Below are positions 1 through 8,389 of a DNA stretch of 64,000 bases, one piece after another. Within the stretch, counting starts at the first letter, position 1. The number at the start of each line of letters is the position of its first letter. Source of the DNA: Desulfitobacterium_A sp035539115. Lineage in GTDB: Bacteria; Bacillota; Desulfitobacteriia; Desulfitobacteriales; Desulfitobacteriaceae. Location: assembly GCF_035539115.1 (NCBI RefSeq), contig NZ_DATLJA010000043.1, positions 89,264 to 153,263 on the forward strand. Direction: 5' to 3'. The notes below the pieces were generated by a model, which was not told the DNA's origin, did no database searches, and saw only the letters and a list, made by a program, of their open reading frames with translations. Position numbers and translations under genes: made by a program.

Positions 1-1
1 T

Positions 2-1009
2 GGCGAGGTTTTTGTTGTAGCTGGCTCAGGGACTTTGTCGATGGAACTCGCCATCATGAACACGGTGGCTCCTGGCGAAAAATTATTAGTGATCAGTCAT
101 GGCTTTTTTGGAGACCGCTTTACACCTTTAGCTAAAGCGTTTGGGATTCAAGTAGATACGATTCAGGCTGAATGGGGCCAGCATGTTGATGCGGCTGAAG
201 TTGAGAAAAAATGTGCCGAAGGACATTATAAAGCGGTAACCGTAACGCATGTTGATACTTCGACAGGTGTCATGGCTAACCTGGAGGAGTTAGTACCGGC
301 TGTGAAGAAAAGCGGTGCGCTTTTCATTTTGGATGGAGTCTGTGCTGCAGCTGCAATTGAAGAAGATATGAAGAAGGAATATGGGAATCCTGAATACCGG
401 ATTGATGTGGTCTTAACAGGGTCCCAAAAAGCAATCGGGGTTCCTCCGGGATTGGCGATTGTTGCCTTTGGGCCGAAGGCTCTTGCTGCCCGCGAAGCGC
501 GGGAGGGTGTTTTGGGGTATTATGCGGATATTAAAAACTGGCTGCCGATTATGCAGGATCCAGGGAAGTATTATGCGACCCCACCGGTCAACATGATCTA
601 TGCTTTCGAGAAGGGTATGGAGATGGTTATTTCTGAAGGCCTAAACACGCGTTATCGGCGTCATGCTGCGTTGGGCAAAGCCGTTCGGGCAGGTTTAGCA
701 GTCTATGGCATGAAAGCTCTAGCTCCTGAAGCGATCGCGGCGCCGACCTTAAGCTGCATCCTCTATCCGCAAGGTGTTAATGACGCGGAATTCCGTTCGA
801 AACTGGCAGCGAAAGGGATGATCATTGCGGGTTCGCTAGCTTCGTTGGCTGGTAAGGCATTCCGGATTGGGCATATGGGTAATGTCACCAAGGATATGTT
901 TGTCAAAGCGATGGAACTTGTTGGGGAAACCTTGCAAGAGATGGGACAGAAAGCCGATACTCAAGGCGCGGTGAACGAGTTTAAACGGGTTTACGAAGCG
1001 AATCTATAA
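2..1009 (+). CDS. Alanine/serine-glyoxylate-type aminotransferase (5' end outside window)
   Basis: PLP-dependent class V aminotransferase of the alanine-glyoxylate / serine-pyruvate / PucG family, moving an amino group between a small amino acid and a 2-oxo acid such as glyoxylate or pyruvate in the cytosol. The reading frame is open to the first base (GEVFVVAGSGT before the first possible internal start), so roughly the first 50-60 residues lie outside the window. The segment DVVLTGSQKAIGVPPGLA holds the expected Schiff-base lysine, and GSGT near the edge fits the PLP-phosphate loop. The C-terminal domain looks intact and the gene ends at a normal stop followed by hairpins. The substrate cannot be fixed from this part alone; family assignment is firm. 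Confidence 0.85.
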   Translation, partial: GEVFVVAGSGTLSMELAIMNTVAPGEKLLVISHGFFGDRFTPLAKAFGIQVDTIQAEWGQHVDAAEVEKKCAEGHYKAVTVTHVDTSTGVMANLEELVPAVKKSGALFILDGVCAAAAIEEDMKKEYGNPEYRIDVVLTGSQKAIGVPPGLAIVAFGPKALAAREAREGVLGYYADIKNWLPIMQDPGKYYATPPVNMIYAFEKGMEMVISEGLNTRYRRHAALGKAVRAGLAVYGMKALAPEAIAAPTLSCILYPQGVNDAEFRSKLAAKGMIIAGSLASLAGKAFRIGHMGNVTKDMFVKAMELVGETLQEMGQKADTQGAVNEFKRVYEANL

Positions 1010-1135
1010 GTCTAGAAACGAGGGGACAGGTTCCTCGTTTCACCCTCATAGCACGACTTTGGAATCCTAGCTTAGAAGGCTGCGAACACGGGTCAGCGCC
1101 TGGGAAGAGAAATTTATCTTGAATGACAACAACGA

Positions 1136-1167
1136 AGACAAGGGGATGATTCCCTTGTCTTTTTTTT
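1136..1167 (+). terminator. Rho-independent terminator after the aminotransferase gene
   Basis: A 9-bp perfect stem (AGACAAGGG at 1136-1144 with CCCTTGTCT at 1152-1160) is followed at once by seven T. An upstream stem without a T-run (AAACGAGG at 1016-1023 with CCTCGTTT at 1033-1040) lies just after the aminotransferase stop. Confidence 0.85.
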
Positions 1168-1181
1168 ACAGACCCGTAAAC

Positions 1182-1680
1182 GTAGCTTCTCGCACAGGAG
1201 TGAACGATTTCATCGGAGGGGCGTTAAAGCAAACGAAGCTTTCAAGACGAAAGCCCGGAAGGGGTTTCGCGCTTTAGCTTTAGCGGCGCCGTGGACTTGG
1301 CCAAACAAGTGCGATACTCTACACAGGAGACTATCGGGAAACAAGTGCGAACATCCCACTGGGACTTTCGGGCCTGATGTCGCGGGCGCAACCTTCGGGC
1401 GAACAGAGCTAAAGCGCGAAACAGTCCACCGGACTATTTCGTCACTGGACTGTTCGGGACGCGTAGGAGCGACGCACTTGCAGAAAGCAGAAGGGTTGGC
1501 AGAGCTGCCTCGGAAGCGAGTGACGACGGCACATGGACGTGCCTAGTGCAAGCGACTCCAAACAAGTGTGGACAGTCTCACCGGGACTATCGGGATGGGA
1601 AAAGGCGCTGTACAGCCCCGGAGATGTAAGTGAACGGATGCGCGAAAAGCTACACTGTATAAAAAACAAGACTATTCTAG
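1182..1680. repeat. Non-coding region with long inverted repeat and 34-36 bp degenerate repeats
   Basis: No convincing gene lies between 1010 and 1780. A perfect 16-bp inverted repeat (1264-1279 with 1407-1422, core TTTCGCGCTTTAGCT) encloses about 127 bp. Inside it, two adjacent copies (1303-1338 and 1339-1372) of a unit starting AAACAAGTGCGA and ending GGAGACTATCGGG or GGGACTTTCGGG occur; a third copy is at 1560-1594 outside the inverted repeat. Short open frames here have no RBS or recognisable product. It could be a structured RNA or the relic of a mobile repeat. Confidence 0.55.
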
Positions 1681-1682
1681 AG

Positions 1683-1705
1683 TTCTACTCCAGAGTAGAA
1701 TTTTT
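1683..1705 (+). terminator. Terminator-like hairpin upstream of sleB
   Basis: TTCTACTC (1683-1690) pairs with GAGTAGAA (1693-1700) and is followed by five T. It separates sleB from the non-coding repeat region. The two-base loop is tight, so in practice a 7-bp stem with a 4-base loop is more likely. Confidence 0.6.
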
Positions 1706-1780
1706 CGGTTACTAGTATTGGATAATTGAGCAAAACTTTAGCCACACTAAAGAAGAAATCTTTAAGTGAGGTGAGGAAGC

Positions 1781-2464
1781 ATGACACGCAGGAAACTTTG
1801 GGCCGGAGGGCTTGCCTTAATTCTAGCCTTGGTTTTGACGAGTGTGGCGTATGGAGCTTTGGGTGATCGCTTGTTAAGCAAAGGATCAAATGGGCCAGAG
1901 GTCACTGAGTTGCAAAAACGACTAGCTCAATTGGGCTATACAGTCGGTACGCTGGATGGAAAATATGGGTCGAAGACTCAGACGGCGGTGCGTCGATTCC
2001 AACAAGAACATGGGTTAAAAGTGGACGGCTTGGCTGGAACGGCCACGATCAAAGAATTGAAACGTTTAACTGGTGAGAGCACAACATCCTCAGGTAAACC
2101 TGTCGGAACAAAGAACGTGGATGTCAATCTTTTGGCCCGATTAGTCAATGCGGAGGCTCGGGGAGAACCTTACCAGGGACAGGTGGCTGTCGCGGCTGTC
2201 GTCTTGAACCGGATTAAAGATCCTGCTTTTCCGAAAACGGTAGCCGATATCGTTTATCAACCGGGGGCTTTTTCCAGTGTGAGTGATGGACAAATCAATT
2301 TAGCACCTCAGTCTTCAGCCCTGAAAGCGGCTCAAGCAGCGGCAAATGGGTCTGATCCCTCTCAGGGTGCAGTCTTTTTCTTCAATCCCGCTAAAACTTC
2401 CAACAAATATATCTGGTCGCGACCGCAAATTCTTCAAATCGGAAATCATATCTTCACGCGCTAA
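1781..2464 (+). CDS. sleB: Spore cortex-lytic enzyme SleB
   Basis: Germination-specific lytic transglycosylase that degrades the muramic-lactam-containing cortex peptidoglycan of spores. The 227-residue protein has an N-terminal signal segment (about 5-26), a peptidoglycan-binding PG_binding_1 domain (about 33-95), a Ser/Thr linker, and a C-terminal SleB/Hydrolase_2 domain (about 113-227) with the conserved acidic catalytic region NAEARGEPY (E125). ATG follows a GTGAGGTGAGG ribosome site. ypeB, its usual partner, follows after 13 bases, the standard bicistronic arrangement expressed in the forespore. Its presence shows that the organism forms spores. Confidence 0.95.
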   Translation: MTRRKLWAGGLALILALVLTSVAYGALGDRLLSKGSNGPEVTELQKRLAQLGYTVGTLDGKYGSKTQTAVRRFQQEHGLKVDGLAGTATIKELKRLTGESTTSSGKPVGTKNVDVNLLARLVNAEARGEPYQGQVAVAAVVLNRIKDPAFPKTVADIVYQPGAFSSVSDGQINLAPQSSALKAAQAAANGSDPSQGAVFFFNPAKTSNKYIWSRPQILQIGNHIFTR

Positions 2465-2477
2465 GGAGGGAAAATGT

Positions 2478-3842
2478 ATGCATAGAAAATTTTGGTATGG
2501 TGTTTTAGGGATTGCTCTTGTCCTTTCTTTAGGCTGGGGATTTAATGAATACCGGCAAGCCGAGAATTTACGGCTATCATCAAATAATCAAAATCAGCGC
2601 GCCTTTCGAGATTTAGCCAGCCACATGGATCAACTGGAAACTAGTTTAGCGAAAGGTCGGGTGGCTTCAACTACAAATCAAAAAGTGCTTCAATTAAGTC
2701 AGGCCGGAAGTAATAGCGAGGCTGCCATGAAGGACTTAGCCCAACTTCCAGCAGAGGACACAGGGTTAAGTTATGTGGGACAGTTCTTGAATCAGGTGGG
2801 AGAATTCTCACGAAATGCAGCTCAGAAGGTTGCGAATGGAACGAATCTAACCAGCGATGAGGAGAAGACGTTAGCCGATGTGCATGATCGTCTGATTACG
2901 ACGAACCGAAAGGTTCAAGATTTATTGGTGCGCGTCGATACAGAAAACTTAGCGTGGACTAGTCCTCAATCTAATGTGTTTCAAAGGTTGAGCTTCGGCA
3001 AGGCACAGATTGCGGAAGCTTCAGCCGAAGGTCAGGATGTTCAACCGAACTCAGTGCGCGCTGGGTTGGATCAACTGAATGCCAGCCTGCAAAAGCTGCC
3101 GCCCTTCTCCTATACTGGAGAATTTGCCACCCGCTCTGTGGCAGAGCCGCTAGGGCTACCCACTCAAGAGGTGACTAAAGATAAGGCGCAGGAGGTAGCG
3201 AACGACTTCCTAGCAAAGGTAGGTTCCCCGGGTGTTAGTCTGGAATTTGCGGGGGTAAGCTCAGGACCGATGGGAGGGTATCTTTGGAAGCAAGGCGATA
3301 TTAGCCTAACCGTCAGCAAACGGGGTGGGGTAGTTACTGAATTCTGGAATCAAAGGTCACTTCAGGAGCGGACGTTAACGACAGATCAAGCGAAGAGTAA
3401 AGCGCTGATGACGTTAACAAGCTTGGGCTGGTCGTTGGTGCCAACTTCGGTTGAGGATTATGGTGGATATATTCGGCTTGAAGTTATCGATGAAAAGGAT
3501 AAGGTTCGCTACTATCCAGACAAAATCCGCTTAACGGTTGCTTTAGATAATGGACAGATCACAGCATATGATGCAACACCGTATTGGGCTTATCATCATC
3601 CGCGGAAACTTTCTTCCAAAATAACAGCGGACCAAGCAAGGGCCAAGTTGCAGAGCAGTTTTCAAACAAAGGAAACTGGTTTGGCTGTCATTCCGGTCTT
3701 AGGTAATCGCGAAGTTTTGGCTTATGAATTCCGTGGCACGTATCAGGGAGAAGAATATTTAGTTTATGTCAATGCGGAAAACGGCCTTGAGGAGAAGATC
3801 CAACGAATTATCAAGACCCCACGCGGAGAATACCTGCAGTAG
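2478..3842 (+). CDS. ypeB: Germination protein YpeB
   Basis: Partner of SleB, needed for its stability and localisation in the spore integument. The product of 454 residues has a short N-terminal membrane anchor (about 5-25), a coiled N-terminal region, and C-terminal PepSY-type domains. The ATG at 2478 is chosen because AAGGAGGG lies just upstream and the protein then starts with the basic-hydrophobic anchor; the frame is open further upstream, but that part overlaps sleB and is not conserved-looking. The segment at about 3035-3230 is duplicated in diverged form at 31670-31880, at the other end of the nicotinate island. Confidence 0.95.
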   Translation: MHRKFWYGVLGIALVLSLGWGFNEYRQAENLRLSSNNQNQRAFRDLASHMDQLETSLAKGRVASTTNQKVLQLSQAGSNSEAAMKDLAQLPAEDTGLSYVGQFLNQVGEFSRNAAQKVANGTNLTSDEEKTLADVHDRLITTNRKVQDLLVRVDTENLAWTSPQSNVFQRLSFGKAQIAEASAEGQDVQPNSVRAGLDQLNASLQKLPPFSYTGEFATRSVAEPLGLPTQEVTKDKAQEVANDFLAKVGSPGVSLEFAGVSSGPMGGYLWKQGDISLTVSKRGGVVTEFWNQRSLQERTLTTDQAKSKALMTLTSLGWSLVPTSVEDYGGYIRLEVIDEKDKVRYYPDKIRLTVALDNGQITAYDATPYWAYHHPRKLSSKITADQARAKLQSSFQTKETGLAVIPVLGNREVLAYEFRGTYQGEEYLVYVNAENGLEEKIQRIIKTPRGEYLQ

Positions 3843-4082
3843 AGAATAAACTTAAGCCCATGGTTAATTGCTTAGTCAAGTTTTCTTTAACCATTCTGAA
3901 TGCGATGTTCAAAAGAATTTCTGACAGAGACAGATGATTTTATTTATCCAAACTGCCGTCTAAAGGAGGTTCAGATCCTTGATTCAACTGGATTTCTGTT
4001 TTTGGTTCAGTCTCTACAACCTCTTATGGACCAATTAATGATCGCGTTTTAGTAAGTCTTTAACTTTTAGCAGTTGGTAGAT

Positions 4083-4575
4083 CTCGGGTTCGACAGTCAA
4101 ACCCTATTTTAGGCACATGGTAAAATCTGATACCAGCTAATCATGCGGGTTACAGGGGTTATCCACAGGAAAACAGCTCAAAATCCCGTAGACACAAGAT
4201 TCTGTGGATAACATCTGTCACCTGAAGAATACTTATTGATTATGTAGGTATTGAGTGGTAAAATATTTTATATGTTTTTCGATTCCCTAATAGGTATGTT
4301 TTAATATCATCAAGTAAATCAAGTTTGCTATTGAGCATTTGTATTATTCCGATAGCCTAAGCTTCAAATAACCTGACAAAAGGCAATATAACCTTTGATT
4401 TTCTTGGGTAAAAGAGAGTATTCTTTTTAAGTACGAAACCCATGAAAATACTGGCTTTTTTCTTCAGAAGTGGTTAGAAAACGTAGATACACGACAAGTT
4501 ATTCACAGGTGCCTTAAACTCTTGTGCTCCAAGGATTTGAGGCATTTTTCGTGCCTACTGACTGTCGAACCCGAG
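4083..4575. repeat. 493-bp element bounded by perfect 17-bp inverted repeat, containing DnaA boxes
   Basis: CTCGGGTTCGACAGTCA at 4083-4099 is repeated exactly in reverse complement at 4559-4575. Between the arms are three perfect matches to the DnaA-box consensus TTATNCACA: 4159-4167 (+), 4203-4211 (-) and 4499-4507 (+). The first two lie in an 11-bp inverted repeat (4158-4168 with 4202-4212). No open frame of note is inside and no target-site duplication is evident. The rest of 3843-4858 shows no gene. Confidence 0.6.
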
Positions 4576-4736
4576 TCAATATTTGTTCCCTTTCCTATTT
4601 ATATTTCCTTACAGGCAGAACCAAAGCAGTAAACTTTGGGGATGTTGGGTGCAGAGCCCCCACTTATAATACATTAAGTCGGTCTTCAAATTGAACAAAA
4701 ATGCATGAAAGGCTTTAGGCCTTTGTCTCACTGCCT

Positions 4737-4761
4737 AGTTGGAAACGCCCTGTTTCCAACT
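4737..4761. other. Perfect 10-bp hairpin in non-coding DNA
   Basis: AGTTGGAAAC (4737-4746) and GTTTCCAACT (4752-4761) form a stem with a 5-base loop. No T-run follows, so it is not a standard terminator. It lies in gene-poor DNA between ypeB and the nicotinate island. Confidence 0.5.
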
Positions 4762-4858
4762 CGTCTCCGTTGCGTACTTTTCGCGAGTTTAGTATCCGCT
4801 CGCTTAGAAGAAGCGCGCCTTCTTATTAAATACGGAAGGCTAACAGATCCATTTCGCC

Positions 4859-5083
4859 ATGCTGTCAGTAGCAGTCAATATTAACTGCCATGCGGCATGG
4901 CATAAAGAGATCTGCTTAAGGGGAGCGAAACGGATGGTTTCCACTGAAGTGATCGCTTACCCAGAGCTTGGTCCGGAGATGGTACGTCGGCTTGAAGTCA
5001 AGAATTTTCCGGTGATGGTTATTATCGATCAAGAGTGGAATAACCTCTATGAGACGGGGAAGGCACAGTATCGGAGGTTTTAA
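4859..5083 (+). pseudogene. Thioredoxin-like domain fragment
   Basis: A 74-residue open frame whose C-terminal half (VKNFPVMVIIDQEW and neighbours) resembles the second half of a thioredoxin fold: a beta-strand, a cis-proline-type FPV turn and an acidic-glycine hairpin. The CxxC active-site half is absent, and no clear ribosome site precedes the ATG. It lies in gene-poor DNA beside the island and is best read as a relic of a thioredoxin-family gene. A small intact protein of unknown role cannot be excluded. Confidence 0.35.
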
Positions 5084-5121
5084 CGTCGTGGTATGGATAA
5101 GGATTATCTAAAGTACTTAAT

Positions 5122-5162
5122 AAAAAGCTCTAACCTTCAATATGTGAAAATTAAAGCTTTTT
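5122..5162. terminator. Weak convergent terminator candidate
   Basis: AAAAAGCT (5122-5129) and AGCTTTTT (5155-5162) form an A/T-flanked inverted repeat that could stop transcription from either side, between the thioredoxin-like fragment and the leftward MFS gene. The loop is long (25 bases) and the stem has only three strong pairs at its core. Confidence 0.3.
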
Positions 5163-5222
5163 AACTGATGCGATTAATTAACTTTGGACGATAGAATGCC
5201 TTTTAACTTGATCGAAAATCAC

Positions 5223-6594
5223 TTAGGAATCTTTTAAGATCATGCCTTTAGTTTCAATTCCAAGTGCAGCCATGAGAAAACCACCTAGGACAAATGCTCC
5301 TGCCACAATGGCGAAAACGCCAGTAATACCGATGGAGGATAGACCTGCACCGATGACGATGGGAGCAAGAAATGATCCAATGCGCGAGCATGCCGACGCA
5401 GCACTAACTCCGGTAGCTCGAACTCTTGTCGGGTAAAGTTCTGGAGTATAGGTATAGGTAATCCCCCAAATAGCAGAGACAAAAAACGAGGTTATAACAC
5501 CAAGCAAAACAACAATACCAGTTGTAACATTATTACCTAATGCCCACCCATAAACTACTGCTGCAACACCAGCCAGTAAGAGGTTAGTTACTAACAGCCA
5601 CTTGCGCCCAAACTTATCCATTAGATAGGCACATAGAATCTGGTTGGGTACATAGGCGATTTGCATAATTAAAACATAGAGGAAAGACTTGACCATTGTG
5701 TGACCAGCTTTGACGAAAAGCGTAGGCAGCCACGAAAATAAACCATAATATCCAAACATACCTAAGAACCATAATCCCCATAACATAATCGTACGCTTTA
5801 TATATTTATTGGAGAAGAGCAAGCCCATAGTGACCTTCTCCTGGGTAGCGACGACTTCAGTTGCAATGTCATCTAAGACTACTGGTGGAAGAGTATGCGT
5901 TTTGGACGTAATCTTTTCAATCTTATCAATAATTTTCTCAGCATCATCATTGCGTCCTTGAGCGATTAACCAACGTGGCGACTCCGGTAAGTGACGGCGA
6001 ACAAAGAAAATATAGAATGCGGGTAGGGCACCAGCTACAAAGGCCCACCGCCATCCAAATGTCGGAATAATAAAATAGGCAATGAGTGCGGCCAAAACCC
6101 AGCCCACTGCCCAGAAGGTATTAAGTAGCCCTTGTACTTTTCCACGGTGAGCTGCAGGAATAAATTCACCAAGAAGTGAAGTTACTACTGGTGTTTCGCC
6201 ACCGAGTCCAACTCCTACAAGAAATCTAAAAACTAAGAGGTATGTGAAATTTGGGGCTACAGCACAGAGTAAAGAAAAGACTGCGAAGAGAAGCATTGTG
6301 ATTTGAAATACTGCTTTTCTTCCCCAGCGGTCAGCAATGGGCCCGGAAAGCAAAGCACCAACGAACATGCCGACTAATCCAATACTTAATAAATATGGCT
6401 CCGACTTGAGTAGTGGTGAGATTCCACGCTTGGGTAAGAGCGGTAACCACAAATGTGACTAGGCCGACGTCAAAGGCGTCAAAGGCGTCAAAGGCCCATG
6501 CACAACCGTTGATCACCAACATTCGGTAATGAAATGAGCCTAAGGGTAATCGCTCCATTCGTGCAATAAGCATTTCTCTTGAATTATCAGACAT
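5223..6594 (-). pseudogene. MFS transporter, frameshifted (niacin/aromatic-acid type)
   Basis: Twelve-helix major facilitator of the NiaP / aromatic-acid:H+ symporter type, broken by one frameshift. The first ~70 residues are read from 6594 (MSDNSREMLIARMERLPLG...) as far as about 6395. The remainder continues in another frame to 5223 with ADRWGRK between helices 2 and 3 and PESPRW after helix 6. Restoring one T in the run at about 6385-6395 gives a smooth join (VGAIF then LLSIGLVG). Residues near position 35 carry a repeated FDA tripeptide from three copies of a 9-bp unit (about 6468-6495). It lies downstream of the flavoprotein gene and probably shared its sigma-54 promoter. A sequencing error is the alternative explanation. 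Confidence 0.8.
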
Positions 6595-6624
6595 TTAGTT
6601 TTCCCCCTTTACAGATTTTTAGGT

Positions 6625-6663
6625 CTAGTATTGAACGCGCTGTATTGATGTTCTATGCAGCAT
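6625..6663 (-). CDS. Possible 12-codon leader ORF between flavoprotein and MFS genes
   Basis: On the minus strand the very strong ribosome site AGGAGGTGAG is followed five bases or fewer later by an ATG that opens a 12-codon frame (MLHRTSIQRVQY, stop at 6625-6627), ending 30 bases before the MFS start. It resembles nothing known. It may be a leader peptide setting translation of the transporter, or the relic start of a deleted gene. Too short to confirm by coding statistics. Confidence 0.3.
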   Translation of the reverse strand: MLHRTSIQRVQY

Positions 6664-6718
6664 TACTCACCTCCTCTCATATAGTTTCTACTAAAGCTTA
6701 AAGCAAAAATTGTACAAG

Positions 6719-8185
6719 TTAGAGTTGTTGTGAAATCGAGTTTTCGTTGGGATAGTCAATTCGCAGATGACTTCCTCGGGTTTCGCGACGCACTAGGGCA
6801 GACTCCACAACCGATTTTGATATTTGCAGCATATTTTTTGCTTCAAACCAATGTTGATAGCTTGAAGGTTGAAGATGTGTAAGCATTTCTGATAACCCAA
6901 TTAATTCACTTTGGCATTGAAGCAAATCCCCTTCTGAGCGTTGGACTCCTGCCTTAGTCCACATAAGTGGGCGTAGTAATAAAACCAAAGTACGGATATT
7001 ATCGTTGCCTAAAAGGGGCAGGTTTAGGGTGGGGGGAGTAATTGTTTGAGTTGCGTTTTCTGTTGCATAGGTTGCCGCAGATCTTCCTGCACGGGGCCCA
7101 AAGACTGCGCATTCCACTAAGGCAGAACCGGCCAGACGGTTGGCGCCATGAATACCCCCTGTGCATTCTCCACAGGCAAATAATCCTGGAATATCCGTTT
7201 CGCCTTCCGAATTGATCTGAATGCCACCCATTGAAAAATGGGCAGTAACTTGCATTTTTAGATGGGAGCCATAGCCTTGTTTCACTAAGTCTGCAAGAAT
7301 GGGGTGTTTCTCTAAATCTTTTTGGCTCATTCCAGATAAATCAAGGAAAACCTCACGTTGCTTGAACATTTCCTGGGCCAATTTATCACGGTTTTCCTGC
7401 TCGGCTTTAGGGAAATTTCGCATAAAACGCTCTTTTTTTTCGTTAATAAATAGTGCACCTTGGTCAAAAATCGCAGGATTTAAATCAAATATCTTTGGCC
7501 AACGTAGTCTGTAAGGGTAAAACTGAATAAATTCAAGTCCAGTAAGTCTCGCACCTGCCCGAGCCGCTATCGCTTGACCATCTCCGGTTATACCTATTGG
7601 ATTGGAGGTCTCACTAAAAATCCTACCGAAGCCCCCAGTTGCCAAAATAACGGCTTTAGCGAAAACTAAAAGTATTTTATTTTTACAAAGACAAACCAGT
7701 CCGTTTATTTCCCCAGCTTGAAAGATTACATCAATGACCATCGTGTTTTCGAGCATACTTATTCCTGATTTTCTAACTTGTTCAGCGACTGGGGTAGTCA
7801 GTAGTTTCCCTTTTCTCGGTTCGCATGAATAACGGGTTATTTCTCCACCATTGGGTAGAGTTTCGACACCTTTTTCAAAGTGAACTCCGAGTGACATCAC
7901 ATGATTTACGGCCCTTGGCCCTTCAGAGATAAGAGTTTTAATCAATTCAGGATTCCCCATAAAACGTCCAGATTGCCAAAAAAAATTAAAATAGAGCTCT
8001 TGGTTCAGGGTATTCTGTTCTGCCACTCGGTGAACGGTTTGGGCAACCACTGATGAACCCGAACGACCAATTTTGTTTTTACAAACCATAAGAACCTTAC
8101 AACCCTGTTGTTCTGCGGTAAGTGCAGCATACATACCAGCTAGACCACCGCCAACGACCACAACATCAGATATTATTTTTTGCAT
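6719..8185 (-). CDS. FAD-dependent fumarate-reductase/aspartate-oxidase-like flavoprotein
   Basis: Soluble flavoprotein of the succinate dehydrogenase/fumarate reductase/L-aspartate oxidase family, about 488 residues. It has an N-terminal Rossmann site (VVVGGGLAGMYAA), the serine-rich loop GRSGSSVVAQT, and the C-terminal signature GGIHGANRLAGSALVECAV. There is no signal peptide or haem domain, so electrons must come from NADH, ferredoxin or another flavoprotein. ATG 8185 is preferred over the TTG five codons upstream because GGGGAG sits seven bases before it. A sigma-54-type promoter lies upstream, and the gene is divergent from the sigma-54 activator, tying it to the nicotinate regulon. The substrate is unknown; a C=C reduction on an unsaturated dicarboxylate or ring intermediate is a guess. 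Confidence 0.8.
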   Translation of the reverse strand: MQKIISDVVVVGGGLAGMYAALTAEQQGCKVLMVCKNKIGRSGSSVVAQTVHRVAEQNTLNQELYFNFFWQSGRFMGNPELIKTLISEGPRAVNHVMSLGVHFEKGVETLPNGGEITRYSCEPRKGKLLTTPVAEQVRKSGISMLENTMVIDVIFQAGEINGLVCLCKNKILLVFAKAVILATGGFGRIFSETSNPIGITGDGQAIAARAGARLTGLEFIQFYPYRLRWPKIFDLNPAIFDQGALFINEKKERFMRNFPKAEQENRDKLAQEMFKQREVFLDLSGMSQKDLEKHPILADLVKQGYGSHLKMQVTAHFSMGGIQINSEGETDIPGLFACGECTGGIHGANRLAGSALVECAVFGPRAGRSAATYATENATQTITPPTLNLPLLGNDNIRTLVLLLRPLMWTKAGVQRSEGDLLQCQSELIGLSEMLTHLQPSSYQHWFEAKNMLQISKSVVESALVRRETRGSHLRIDYPNENSISQQL

Positions 8186-8251
8186 ATGCGCTCTCCCCAA
8201 GTATCAAATATAAATTAATTATTTTCTCGAGTTTACTTTCAATATTGTTTA

Positions 8252-8268
8252 TTGCAATAATGATGCCA
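8252..8268 (-). promoter_or_regulatory. Sigma-54 (-24/-12) promoter for flavoprotein-MFS genes
   Basis: Read on the minus strand, TTGGCATCATTATTGCAAT has the invariant GG (8267-8266) and GC (8255-8254) exactly ten bases apart and matches TGGCAC-N5-TTGCA at nearly every position. It is about 70 bases upstream of the flavoprotein start, beside a gene for a sigma-54 activator. Confidence 0.8.
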
Positions 8269-8389
8269 ATTTAAAAATAGGGTAACGAGAAATTAAAGGA
8301 GATATTGTGTATCATCTCGAATTTCAATTAATTAAAAATCTTTTATCAAGTTCAAACATAAAAATACCTTTATTCCGGAGGAGAAAAAC

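Noticed and set aside
1442..1715. Short open frames on both strands in the region before sleB
   Set aside because: No ribosome sites, no recognisable product, and they cover the structured repeat region.
4083..4575. Chromosomal replication origin
   Set aside because: Three DnaA boxes only, no dnaA/dnaN or other oriC neighbours, and no clear A/T-rich unwinding region with ordered repeats.
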